Below, in pieces: positions 1 through 9,259 of a stretch of DNA of 26,336 nucleotides. The stretch is from the NCBI GenBank assembly GCA_015039465.1, contig MU130224.1, positions 664,606 through 690,941 on the forward strand. Reading direction: 5' to 3'. This stretch comes from Phlegmacium glaucopus (Eukaryota > Basidiomycota > Agaricomycetes > Agaricales > Cortinariaceae). The translations under genes and the position numbers were made by a program. Within the stretch, counting starts at the first letter, position 1; every line of letters begins with the position of its first letter. The notes under the pieces are model-generated. The model saw only the letters and a list, made by a program, of their open reading frames with translations. It did no database searches and was not told the DNA's origin.

Positions 1-71
1 AAGTCCGCTTATTTTCATGATGGCGACTTTTAAGCTTTCTTCTCACGCTACCAATCAGTATTGGTGCGCGA
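1..71 (-). repeat. 71-nt dispersed direct repeat, copy 1 (tRNA-primer-site-like)
   Basis: This block aligns without gaps to 7087-7157, with 66 of 71 identical by eye; three of the five differences are CG in one copy and CA in the other. On the minus strand it contains TGGTAGCGTGAGA, whose first eight bases match the complement of the initiator-tRNA-Met 3' end, so it may be a retroelement primer-binding site. Similarity stops abruptly at 71/72. Here it lies just downstream of the gag-protease frame. It could instead be an internal piece of the element. Confidence 0.6.
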
Positions 72-182
72 TAACGGGTTTGGAGTATAGGCGGAGGAAT
101 CGGAATGACACGGAGAAGTCTCGGAGTTGAACATAGAAAGAGTAGTTTGGGATATAAGGGAAAGCACTGTATGGAGTACGGA

Positions 183-2702
183 CTACCGGAAACAGCTCCG
201 ATGGAGCTGGACCGGAGTAATGTATGACGGAATGTAACAAGGTGTCATTTCCAGATCAATTTGTGTATGTAATGTGTCTTCTGAGATGTTCTCAGTAGAA
301 TGATCTATGAGATTGTTGACAGTGTGGGAAGGTTCTGGATCATCAGGTGCAGTCAATGGGGGATCAGCTGAAGCCAATAAGGAAGTTGAAAGGAAGCCTT
401 CAGCAAATCCAGCATCTGGGGTAGCCATGAATTCAAGAGTACGAGAGGGATCGTCCGGATCATGGAAAGAAATGTAAGTGCCTTCTTTGCGCTCAGTCAA
501 GTCAACAAGGTTGTCACGGAACCAAGGTCGGCCCAAGAGAAGGTCAAAGTGAACTTGATCAGATACATAAATGTTGGCCCAGGTGGTAACGCTTCCAAAG
601 TTGATTGGGACATTCTTGACCAAACCTTTCATCTGGGACGTATTGCCATGAACATCACGCATCCTGATCATCGCTTTGTTGTCCATAGGAAGATTGATCT
701 GTTCTCGCCAGACTCGGGTACTGCAAACATTCTGGGTGGCTCCAGTGTCAATAATAGCCATGATAGACTTTCCGTTACAGGTGACCAAGACTTGAATAAG
801 TGGAGATTGTGCATGCAGCAGAAGAACTGGAGGGGCTGGGGGGACGTAAATATCTTCACATGAGTCATCCAAGTCAGAATCCAAGTCATCGGAAATGATT
901 GCCATGTTGACAGTATTGACATGGGAAGGAACCGGTCCAATGGAACGAGTGACTTTAAGAAGATCAGTTAAGCGAGTAGAAACTTCTTTGGAGACTCCAA
1001 GTAATTCTCCCACAGGTAGAGTCATTTCTGTATTAAGGACTTTGTTTAAGACAAAGATGGGATCAACATGACGTGAGACAGCAGAAGATTGTGGGAGTGG
1101 GGCAGTGGCTTTCTTGACAGGAACTTTAGAAGACGGTACAGTAACATCTTCCATAATGTGATCGTCATTGGAGGGATCGAAGACAGGGACTCTAGGCTGT
1201 GCGGTTGCAAGTGGGACGACAGGTGGAGCTCTGGGGGGATTAATGGGGCCAGGCCTGATTGCTTGGGCGTCCTTCTTTGCTTTCTCCTTTGCCTCTATTA
1301 TCTGCTTTGCCTTGACTTGATCCAATGTTGGAACTGTGATTCCGTCAAAGACTTCTTTGCGAGCAGCTTTAGTGGTCTTCTCACTGCGATTGACAGCTAG
1401 GATAGGAGTGGACTGAGTGATTGTGGTGAATCCAATGTCTTCTTCGTCATCATCACTGACAATTGAAGCAGTAGCAAGGTTGGTTGTCATAACTGGAGCA
1501 GCGAGTCGTTTAATTGCATCGACAAGGGACTCATTGGGGTTCCTGAAGATAGGCCTGCCATCCTTCATTATCCGTCTCCCAACATCATTTCACATTATTA
1601 CTCCATTGCTTGCTAGATCTCCCAAGATAACACAACGATTAACGCCATGGCCTTCTTCATAGCATCCAAAGCAGAGCATCTTGTTATTGGGGTTTATCTG
1701 AGGACGAGGTGGGAAAGGTCGATTTGCTGGGGTAGACATGGTGGTAGGAAGTCTGGAAGATGAATTTCCCATAGATGGAGGTGCGATAAGCTTGCCAATA
1801 TCAGGATCAAGTTTCATGATGCGAAAATAATAGACAGCATAGTTGGGGTCCTGAATGGTGAGTCGTGACATCTGCTTGATTAAGGAATCAACTTCATCTG
1901 TCTTCTGAGCTCTGATGCCTTCTTTCTCAAGATTGTTGTAGATATTGTGAGATTGAATGGGATCAAGGGGTTGACAATCAGCAGGAGGGTTGCCAGAAGA
2001 GATAGTCTGAAGAAGCTTCTTGAGGTTAGACATAGTGAATTCTTCTTCGTCTCGAGGATAGATAGAATTGGATGGAGTGGATTTAGGTTTATCAAAGACT
2101 CCAAAATCAAATCAATCACGCTTGAAGACCATTTCTGCAGCAGCAACAATGTCGTCAAATTCAAAAGGAGCAGAAGGATCAAGGTCGCTGTTCTTGAGAT
2201 GCATCTTGGCTTCAATGGAGGGATGAATGTTTGTATCAATTCCAAGCCAGAAGCAGCGATTGTATTCGGTTTTGTCTATCTTCTGCTGACCAAGAAGCCA
2301 TCCAGCAATACGCATATATTGTCGCATGTAGTCTCTGAAGGTGTCGAGGGAGTTTAATGGAAGGGAACAAGCACGTAAGGAGAATTGATGAAGATCAAAG
2401 ATTGTGAATTTCTGATCAGCAAGCTCAGCATCAAAGACCTTCGTAATGAGAGCCTTGAGCTTCTTCCATTCTTTGTTGATAAATGGGGGAAGTCCTTTGA
2501 CAATTTCACGTGTAGAACAATCACAGTAAGAATGCATAAATCAACATTTATCAGAATCAGTTGCAACATTATAGAAGCTGAATAATTGATCGCATTGTTG
2601 GAGGAAGTCAGTCACTTCAGACCAGTGACCTTTGAATTTAGGAGCGGTAGATTGATGAGGGATTGGCATTTCTGCAGGAACTCGAGGATTGGGGGTAGTC
2701 AT
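183..2702 (-). pseudogene. Retroelement gag-aspartic protease polyprotein with three in-frame TGA codons
   Basis: One frame of 839 codons runs from the ATG at 2702-2700 to a stop at 183-185, interrupted only by TGA at 2543-2541, 2114-2112 and 1592-1590 (codons 54, 197, 371). In order it shows a gag-like helical region (about 20-200), a proline-rich linker, a CCHC zinc knuckle (CFGCYEEGHGVNRC, about 344-357) for nucleic-acid binding, an acidic/Lys-rich linker, and a retropepsin-type protease with IIDTGATQNV (Asp about 652) and a downstream LLGRPWF. That order is typical of fungal LTR-retrotransposon Gag-Pro. No reverse transcriptase, RNase H or integrase is in the window; pol would lie beyond the left edge or is lost. 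All three lesions are TGA, as CGA to TGA decay would give. Sequence between the stops stays open, so inactivation looks recent. I treat it as a dead copy, though a single-gene domesticated relative cannot be excluded. Confidence 0.82.
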
Positions 2703-2923
2703 GGTAAAGGATGTGAGAGGGAGATTTAATTGAACGTTTGTTGGTGGAGAGAGTGATTGATATAGGATTTAGATGAAGAGATTGAGTTGGAGGAGTGATT
2801 CTGGGACAATACCAGAGATGATTTGATAAGAGAAGAAGTGTGATAGAAGTCTGAATAACCCTCCCTCGCGGTGGGCTCCAGATATAAATCGTTGTTGTTG
2901 TTGTATATAAACACCAACCAGAG
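2703..2923 (-). other. Gag-proximal leader of the retroelement
   Basis: This non-coding stretch is immediately 5' of the gag ATG on the minus strand. It holds a TATATAA-like and (GTT)n segment at 2890-2910. It ends exactly at the target duplication of the inserted element (2924-2931), so it was probably contiguous with 5795 onward before that insertion. Confidence 0.5.
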
Positions 2924-2931
2924 AGCAATGG
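2924..2931. repeat. 8-bp target site duplication, left (AGCAATGG)
   Basis: AGCAATGG occurs here and again at 5787-5794, each copy directly abutting a terminal inverted repeat of the 2855-bp element. The two TIRs align gap-free when the element is bounded by these copies. Confidence 0.8.
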
Positions 2932-3090
2932 CAGCACTTTTCTGTCCCCCACCAGATCTGATCAGATCTGAGCGGAATTGGTCAGATCTGATCAGAATTT
3001 GCAATACTTCTAAGTCAATTCCTACTAACTCATATTTTTTCAAACTTTTCTAACACATTAATTAAAATTAGAATTAAAATGGATTAATTA

Positions 3091-3108
3091 CCCCTCTTTT
3101 TGAGGGGG
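3091..3108. repeat. C-run/G-run hairpin
   Basis: CCCCTC, a T-rich loop, then GAGGGG, preceded by AT-rich DNA and followed by GATTAGTTACC. It is one of several similar units (also near 3331, 4868 and 5143) in which such a hairpin precedes a GTTACC or GTTGTTG-rich stretch. Confidence 0.5.
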
Positions 3109-3153
3109 GATTAGTTACCAATACATTAGAAGTACAAAATAATATATCTAATT

Positions 3154-3210
3154 CAGTACTTTACTGTCCCCCACCAGAATTGGTCAGAATCTGATCAGAA
3201 TCTTACTTAG
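3154..3210 (+). mobile_element. Unpaired left end of the same TIR family
   Basis: CAGTACTTTACTGTCCCCCA followed by CCAGAATTGGTCAGAATC matches the terminus of the enclosing element and of the element at 10286. I found no matching right end and no duplicated copy of its 8-bp flank ATCTAATT. It may be a nested insertion that lost its other end, or an internal duplication of the element terminus. Confidence 0.5.
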
Positions 3211-3545
3211 CCAGTAATTTCTAAAAAGATTCTAAGAAAAAATTCTATATTCTCAAATATCTTGAATACAAAAGTTCAATATTATATATTTTATTAATAC
3301 TAATAGCCTAGTAAAGTATCAAAACAAATACCCTAGTGAGAGGGGTTGTTGGTGTCATTTTCGTAGCCTATCAAAAGTACAAAGTAGAAAGTAAAAAAAA
3401 GATAGAAAGTAAAAAAGAATAGGCCCCCTGCTGTCATTGCCATCGTCGTTATCCATTAAAATAAATAGAAACCCCGTAAGAGGTTGTTGTTGTTGTAGCA
3501 AGGAATGAGGGGCGGTGGGTGGGTGTCGTACATTGTTGTATCCAT

Positions 3546-3665
3546 GTGGGCGCCATTGGATGTGTGTGGGTGTAGCTGGACACGTGTGCGTGTCAGCGTA
3601 CGCGTGTGGGTGTGGGTGGGTGTCGTTGTACGCGTCCGTACGCGTCTGGGTGTCATCGTACGTGT
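3546..3665. repeat. GT-rich minisatellite, block 1
   Basis: Degenerate repeats around CGTGTGGGTGTCGTTGTA. The strand asymmetry opens frames on both strands, but translation gives only low-complexity Val/Arg/Trp or Thr/Arg strings with no domain, so these are not called as genes. Confidence 0.7.
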
Positions 3666-3754
3666 CTGTGTTGTCAGGGTGACGTTGTATGCGTTGATAG
3701 GATCCATATAGCCTCTAGGTTCGTAAACTGGTTATTTTTGCGATTTAACAACTT

Positions 3755-4535
3755 CGCAGTATACGCGGATGCCTCACGGGTACCAACTTCACTCGCACTC
3801 TCATTCGCGGTTGTCGCACATCCTTCGCACATCACACAACATGATATAGGCCTCGCATAACCTTCGCACATCACTCCTACGACCTTTGTAACTATCCAAC
3901 GCACCCTCGTTCCTCTTCGCACTTCATACTTCGACGTATCTTCAGCTTTCTCTATCAATACCGGACTTGACCATTTCTTTCCTTCGCAACCACATCTTCA
4001 CACAGCTTCTCTTTAATCTCGCGGTCTTTCACGGCTCGCATACGCATCCCTTTCACTGGTTTGATCATGGTCCGTGTTGTTCTCAACTTAATTTCTTTTA
4101 ACTTTCCATATATATTATTATTTTATCATCTCCTTCGAAACAGGAGGTCATTCAACTGACCTCCTTACTCATCACCTCTATTTTTATTCTATCCCCTATT
4201 CCTTCGTTACCAAACTACTGGGCCCATGTGACTTCGCATTAGCTCAATTTTTACATTACTGTTTCGCATATCCGCACCTGGCTTAGCTTGTTACTCTTGT
4301 ATTAAGTACCTGTAGCAAGTAGGAGGAAAAAAAAAACAAGAGACGGCCAGAGTTTTGATCCCATAAACTTTGCAGCAACGTTCTAAGTCAATAGTCTCAT
4401 CCTTTAAGTTACTTCGCGTACTGCATTACCGTTCGCGGACTTCGCTATCTTCGCGGTCTACTCGTCTAGCGTATTTCGATACCGCGAACTTCCCTTTAAA
4501 TTCTATCGAGGAAATCTACATTAACCCCTCCGAAC
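3755..4535. repeat. TTCGC-motif-rich block
   Basis: About twelve copies of TTCGC, usually CTTCGCA or CTTCGCG, occur in the same orientation (for example near 3760, 3823, 3862, 3917, 3981, 4232, 4411, 4440). The motif is almost absent from the surrounding AT-rich DNA. No coding sense was found. The block resembles the degenerate-motif arms of the TIR elements here, but no paired inverted arm was seen. Confidence 0.45.
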
Positions 4536-4569
4536 TACGTTACTACTTGCGGTCTGATCCCACCGCAGG

Positions 4570-4775
4570 TACATCAGCGTGTGGGTGTAACTGGACGTGT
4601 TGGGGCATCATTAGATGCGTGTAGGTGTTGTCGGGGTGTCGTTGTACGGGTCTGGGCGTCATTGGACGCGTGTGGGTGTCGTTGGGGTGTCGTTGTACGT
4701 GTCTGGGCGTCATTGGACGTGTGTGTGTGTAACTGGACGTGTCTGGGTGTCAGTGGACACGTGTGGGTGTTGTCT
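4570..4775. repeat. GT-rich minisatellite, block 2
   Basis: Repeats of the type CGTGTCTGGGCGTCATTGGA and GTGTGGGTGTCGTTG, related to the block at 3546-3665. Frames through it are low-complexity and not considered coding. Confidence 0.7.
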
Positions 4776-4867
4776 TACATGTTGTTTGTTGTTTGTTATC
4801 GTTGTTGTACATCGTACAAGCCTAATATAATCTGTTAGCAGAGGATTAGAATAGAATATAAAAAAAA

Positions 4868-4900
4868 ATACCCCCCCCCCAGTGAAGGGGGGGGTGGTTA
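4868..4900. repeat. C-run/G-run hairpin with GTTACC tail
   Basis: A ten-C run, AGTGAA, then an eight-G run and TGGTTACCGTTGTTA. It is followed by a GTCGTC/GTTGT-rich tract. A near copy is at 5143-5172. Confidence 0.6.
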
Positions 4901-5142
4901 CCGTTGTTATGTGGTAGTCGTCGGCCTCATCATTGTGCTGCAGTCGTCATCGTTCTGTTGTAGGTGTTGTATGTCGTCGTGGGTGTCGTACATCGTCATT
5001 GTACGCATTGTATGTCGTTGTAGGTGTCGTACGTCGTCGTTGTACGTGTTGTTTGTTGTAGTTGTTTGTTGTCGTTGTCGTACATTGTACATGAACTATT
5101 ATAAAGTGTTAGTAATGAAGTAAGATAAAATGAAATAAAAAA

Positions 5143-5172
5143 TACCCCCCCTGGTGAGGGGGGGTTACCGTT
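5143..5172. repeat. C-run/G-run hairpin with GTTACC tail, second copy
   Basis: A C-run, TGGTGA, then a G-run and GTTACCGTT, preceded by AAAATAAAAAAT. It is followed by (CGT)n. The arrangement repeats the unit at 4868-4900. Confidence 0.6.
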
Positions 5173-5316
5173 ACAACATGGCACATCGTCGTCGTCGTCG
5201 TCGTGCTGCCCTTGTCATCGTTATGCTGCCATCATTGTTTGTTGTTATTTGTGCTGTTGTTGCGTATTGGGTATTAGTATATAATAAATGTCGATATAAT
5301 CGACTTACCTTTTTAT

Positions 5317-5349
5317 GACCACAGACGATGCACAGCATCATCTGTGGTC
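5317..5349. repeat. 14-bp-stem hairpin
   Basis: GACCACAGACGATG pairs with CATCATCTGTGGTC across the loop CACAG, with one mismatch that is a CG/TG difference. A smaller hairpin (GTCGAT ATA ATCGAC) lies about 15 nt upstream. No function is assigned. Confidence 0.55.
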
Positions 5350-5422
5350 GTCGTTGCTGGCTGTGTGACGTGAGAAACAGTTAAGAGAACAAACCTGAAT
5401 CAACACAACTTGGGGCGTCACA

Positions 5423-5440
5423 TGTGATCACGTGATCACA
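5423..5440. repeat. Perfect 18-nt palindrome containing CACGTG
   Basis: TGTGATCACGTGATCACA is its own reverse complement. The CACGTG core could bind bHLH-type factors, but inside a transposon it may simply be structural. Confidence 0.6.
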
Positions 5441-5786
5441 CCCCTCGCACTGAACAAAATACAGAATTTTGACAGCAGCAAGGCATTGCAATCCTTACAC
5501 ATTGTTATATTTGGTTACTGGTTCAATTCCTGCATGGTACAGATTATATAATTATTTTATTATTATTAGTATGGTCAGGGCATTAATTTCTTAAGCTCAA
5601 TTCTGCTTGGATTCTGCTCAGAAATGGTCAGATTCTGCTTGGAAATTGGTCAGAATTAAATCTGATTAGATCTGATCAGATCTGATCAGAATCTGGTCAG
5701 AAAAATTGGCTCTATTACTGCCATTTGGGCTGGAAAAAATTTCTGACCGGATCTGATCAGATCTGGTGGATCACAGCAAAGACCTC

Positions 5787-5794
5787 AGCAATGG
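5787..5794. repeat. 8-bp target site duplication, right (AGCAATGG)
   Basis: Matches 2924-2931 exactly and marks the right boundary of the 2855-bp element. Confidence 0.8.
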
Positions 5795-7086
5795 ACTAGT
5801 CTTTAAGTCAAAAGCCTCCCTGTTGTTTGTTTAGGGAAGGTGTAACCTTGACTTGTATCACACAGAGGTAGGGAGCAAGAGTAGAGAGGAGAAGGATGAG
5901 GATGAATGAGGAAGAGTCTTCAGTAAGACTATAGCAGTTGACAGTGGGTTGACAGTAAAGGACTGAAAACGCGAACTCAGAGGGGTTAAGGAAGAGGATG
6001 AGGAAGAATAAGAGGGAGTCTTCAGCAAGACTATAGTAATTGACAGTGGGGATAGATTGACAGTTAAAGGCTGAAAAAGCGAACTTGAGGAAGGAATTCA
6101 CTGGAATTCCACTGAGAGGACGACTGTGGGGAGTAAGAATGAATTGAACTGAACTACCTATCCTGGTACAAAAGAGCAGTATTTATACCCTAAGGATGAG
6201 GCTATGTAAAACAATAAAAAGAAATGAAGTATGCGCTGTCAAAGGAAGAAAGATAAAGAGAGGACAGCTGCGAGAAGAAAAGAACAATGGAAAAGAAGAA
6301 GGAACAATAAAAAAATCTGTAAAGTGTCAAAGTGCGAGAGAAAAGAAAAGAAGGCAGTGTACATAGTCCAATAGCAAAAATATATCAACTCCATAGGTGT
6401 GTGGTCATGTCAAAAATGTGAAAGGTCCTGAGTCAACACTTGAAAGGCGCAGCCTTGTTCCCGAGAAAACACTACTTGCCCATGGTCCCATGTCGCACAG
6501 CCTTGATAACACTTGACACTCTGCGAGAATAATCCTCTGCTGCTGATTCATCTGCAATTCCTGCTTAGTTGTGATCCTCCTGGACTTCCTAAAGTGTCAT
6601 AAAGAGGGTGGGAAGGCTTCAGGTACCACATGAATGATGGTTTTGACAGTGAATGATAAGATAAGAGGTAGATGAGTGAGGATAGGGGACTGAGTGAGAT
6701 CCAGGAGCGAGGTATGGCAAGATAGATGGCTGAAGCGAAGACTTGTGGGTCCATAGCCACAACAACGATGACAAAGCCTTTGACATAATGGGAGATGTGG
6801 CTGATGCATCCATAAACAGGCCGTTCTTGAAATGATGGACCAAAGATACGATCAAACACGAGCCAATGACTGATGTGAATAGTAGATTGATTGCTTTGTT
6901 GTATCACTAGCCAAGGGACAAACAGATGGTAGATGTTAAGGAGCATGTCGATAGTGTAAATGATAGACAACATAGTGGAAGACATTGAGGATATGATGAG
7001 CGGATGAGGATGTTATCGTTGAACGAATGATTTTGTTGACCAGGAACACAATTCAGGGCTGCTTCCGAAATAGGTAAGTGAATTCA
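5795..7086 (-). other. Distal part of the retroelement leader (unidentified)
   Basis: Between the target duplication and the 71-nt repeat lies DNA that I infer to be the 5' leader of the gag element, displaced by the inserted transposon. A minus-strand frame at 6985-6548 (145 aa) and overlapping frames at 6855 and 6809 are open, but no reverse transcriptase, integrase or other domain is recognisable in any of them. The three parallel open frames suggest composition rather than coding. It may alternatively be a fragment of another repeat family. Confidence 0.35.
5912..6085. repeat. Diverged tandem direct repeat of about 65-70 nt
   Basis: GAGTCTTCAGTAAGACTATA with following GTTGACAGTGGGTTGACAG and GCGAACT (5912-5975) recurs as GAGTCTTCAGCAAGACTATA with TTGACAGTGGGGATAGATTG and GCGAACT (6015-6085). 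The units are separated by GA-rich sequence. Confidence 0.65.
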
Positions 7087-7157
7087 AAGTCCACTTATTT
7101 TCATGATGGCAACTTTGAAGCTTTGTTCTCACGCTACCAATCAGTATTGGTGCACGA
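7087..7157 (-). repeat. 71-nt dispersed direct repeat, copy 2 (tRNA-primer-site-like)
   Basis: Counterpart of 1-71 in the same orientation. The minus strand reads TGGTAGCGTGAGA from 7139, compatible with priming by initiator tRNA-Met. The match ends at 7157, where unrelated AT-rich DNA begins, so any LTR upstream of it is truncated or replaced. Confidence 0.6.
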
Positions 7158-7369
7158 CACCACCAGGAATTTTAGGTATTAGAATTAATATTATTCATTA
7201 CTATAAGGTTGCAATGTCTTGTTGCCATCACAATCTTGTATTTTGTTCAGCTCACAAGGTGGTCATGTGACCACATGTGTACTAGCAGCTCATCTTCTGG
7301 CTCATCTCACCATCACTCTACCATTACATAACACAACAAACAACCACTATGACAACAAAGATGGACAAT

Positions 7370-7860
7370 GGACCAAACAATGACAACAACACATAACAAA
7401 CAGCAAACAATAAATAACAAATAACAAATAAAATAAAATAAAATAAAGTTAAATTGAATTAAATTAAATTAAAATGACAATGACAATGAAAAGTGACAAA
7501 TAACAAATAATAACAAACAATGATGAGAGCTCCCTCATGGGGGATTTTTTATTTGTTTTAATTTTTTTTAATTTCACTTTAGCATTACCACTATGTCACT
7601 TTGACCTTCCTTTGAACAAATAGTAGACAAACAATGACAAGCAATAAACAACAATAATATCAAATAACAATGATGGACAAATGGATGTCAGACAAATAAC
7701 AAATGACAATAAAGAGTAAACAATGGATGTCAGACAAATAACAAATGACAATAAACAATAAACAATGGATGTCAGACAAATAATAAACAATAAACAATAA
7801 ACAATGGACAAATGACAAATGACAAATGACAAATGACAAACAATGATAATGATAGCAACC
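7370..7860. repeat. AT-rich low-complexity tract with a minisatellite of about 42 nt
   Basis: AACAAATAACAAATAA-type and (AAAAT)n runs are followed by about three tandem units built on AATGGATGTCAGACAAATAA plus CAAATGACAATAAACAATAA (roughly 7680-7722, 7723-7764, 7765-7803), then (CAAATGA)n. The minus-strand frame through it is a hydrophobic repeat artefact (SFVICLTSIVYCLL-like). Confidence 0.75.
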
Positions 7861-7885
7861 TCACCAAGGTAGATTATAAACAACA

Positions 7886-8010
7886 TTTTCAAACTCAGCT
7901 CAAAAAAAACCGTCAGAATGATATATAACATCACTATTTTAAGGTCATACACATTATTTTCAAACTCAGCTCAAAAAACCCATCAGAACAATATATAACA
8001 TCACTGTATT
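7886..8010. repeat. Direct repeat of about 55 nt
   Basis: TTTTCAAACTCAGCTCAAAA, then a CGTCAGAATGATATATAACATCAC-like segment, occurs at about 7886 and again at about 7951. The copies differ at a few positions. Confidence 0.6.
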
Positions 8011-8016
8011 CCCTAA

Positions 8017-8213
8017 ATAGGAATGAGGTAGGACCAAACTGGGAATGGTGTGGGAATGGCCAGGACCATGGTGGGAATGACCAGGACAATGCCAGGACTC
8101 CTAGGACTATACCAGGAATAGCAGGACCATACTAGGAATCCCAGGAATAGCAGGACTATACTAGGAATCCTAGTGGAGTCCATCAGGACTTGGTGGGGGA
8201 GTGTAAAGTTCTG
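8017..8213. mobile_element. Single right arm of the ACTTTAC...GTCCCCCA TIR family
   Basis: The right terminus reads, as reverse complement, CAGAACTTTACACTCCCCCA then CCAAGTCC. This matches the ends of the elements at 2932 and 10286. The 200 bp inside it is a run of a degenerate AGGAATCCTAG / AGGACTATAC / AGGACCAT motif. No left partner and no duplicated copy of the flank AAATATTG was seen, so this is probably a one-ended remnant. Confidence 0.55.
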
Positions 8214-8470
8214 AAATATTGCAACATAGTGATGTTGTAGTTATAACACCAATACTACAAACTTCTGGCCTCAAATTTCAAGATATATTTATTTCTAAGA
8301 AATAAGATGTAATTTTAGAAAATAAAATTTAAAATGAGAATTTCTTGTCTAATTGGTGATATCCTAACAAAAGTCTATTTTTAACTGGTTCTTATGGTTT
8401 GAACTGGTTCTGGTTCTGGTTCTGAGAAATGGGTCCTGAACCAAACCGAACTGAACTTCAGCAACACTAT

Positions 8471-9043
8471 AGATGAGGATCAGCACTTCAGCTGCAAAGA
8501 TCCTTTCTTCTACATATTTAAAGTATTTTTTTCAACCCACCTACCTGCTCTCTTCAGTGTTTGGTACAGTTGGTTTTAATTTTGGCATTCATCTGCCAAA
8601 AGTTCAAGTTGTCCAGACGCACAGGGACTGAGGGACTTTCTCGAATCTTGGGCTCCTCATCCAATTTGAAAGCTTGGATCACATGTCCCATTGCTGGTTT
8701 TTAAAATTATAAAAAAAATTCCAAACTTTGGAATCTTGGGCCCTTGGGTTTCACTTTGAAATGGAGGTTTCTGAATAGTTTTATCTGCCAAAACTGTGTT
8801 GCAGAAGGCTCCTGTGTTTATGTCTTCTTTCCCTGAAGAACCTCTAAATATGTCTCCATCTGAGGTGGGGATACTACCCAGCTGTGATTCACCAAAAACT
8901 TAATGGTGACAAGTACAAGATTGTACACAAGCTTGGATATGGTCCTCACTCATCTACTTGGCTCGCCTTATGTGTTGACAATCTGAGACACATTGCAGTG
9001 AAGATCTTCACTGTCACTGCCTCAGAGCGCACAAAGACTGGAT
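8471..9043 (+). pseudogene. 5' fragment of an SRPK-like kinase gene (duplicate of 15641-16185)
   Basis: Homology with the kinase locus downstream covers about 350 bp of 5' flank plus the first 70 or so codons. The start ATG is at 8820. A 2-nt deletion near 8865 (GAGGTGGGGATAC against GAGGGTGGTGGATAC) shifts the frame; the kinase frame is recovered from about 8880: VIHQKLNGDKYKIVHKLG, the Gly-rich loop, then HIAVKIF. Homology stops at AAAGACTGGAT (9043). Many differences from the other copy are CG to TG/CA. The flank is shared and no intron falls in the overlap, so this is a segmental copy of a 5' end, not provably a retrocopy. It lacks everything after kinase subdomain II and cannot be an active kinase. 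Confidence 0.85.
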
Positions 9044-9259
9044 CGTCTGGACCTGGTGTAGCAACGAGGATATTCATCCAAGATAACCAATCACTCTTGT
9101 CTTTCAAATTCTTTCCGCCAATGACAAGTCCAGCTGAAAAGAATGATAACCACCTATTGACCGAAGCACAATGAAAATTTGAATGGCCTCTAGGTAGGGA
9201 TAAAATTGATAACCCAAAAAAAAATGGATTCAACAATGCATGAGATCAGCAGCACTCCA

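Larger units (their letters stand above)
2932..5786. mobile_element. 2855-bp non-autonomous TIR element, hAT-like by 8-bp target duplication
   Basis: The left end CAGCACTTTTCTGTCCCCCA and the reverse complement of the right end GAGGTCTTTGCTGTGATCCA align without gaps and continue identically into CCAGATCTGATCAGATC (30 of 37 positions). An 8-bp duplication flanks it. The subterminal arms are runs of a degenerate GATCTGATCAGATC motif (2951-2998; 5655-5770). I find no transposase or other credible coding region; the interior is AT-rich DNA, GT-rich minisatellites, C-run/G-run hairpins and a TTCGC-rich block. An 8-bp duplication fits hAT, but P and Merlin elements also make 8 bp. It sits in the leader of the gag retroelement. 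Confidence 0.8.

Noticed and set aside
3456..3711. Overlapping plus- and minus-strand frames in GT-rich DNA
   Set aside because: Both strands are open because the minisatellite lacks stop codons; no domain or start context.
5470..5560. tRNA-derived SINE or tRNA gene (GGTTCAATTCC B-box-like)
   Set aside because: B-box resemblance is good but no cloverleaf or convincing A box could be drawn; insufficient for a call.
6548..6985. 145-aa minus-strand frame as a retroelement protein
   Set aside because: All three minus frames are partly open there and none shows RT, RNase H, integrase or gag motifs; kept only as leader DNA.
7680..7803. CRISPR-like array
   Set aside because: The units are contiguous tandem repeats without unique spacers, in a eukaryotic context.
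7596..7952. 118-aa minus-strand open frame
   Set aside because: Entirely encoded by the 42-nt AT-rich minisatellite; the repeated hydrophobic string is a composition artefact.
7158..8213. Complete TIR element ending at 8213
   Set aside because: No matching left terminus and no repeat of the AAATATTG flank could be found, so only the right arm was annotated.
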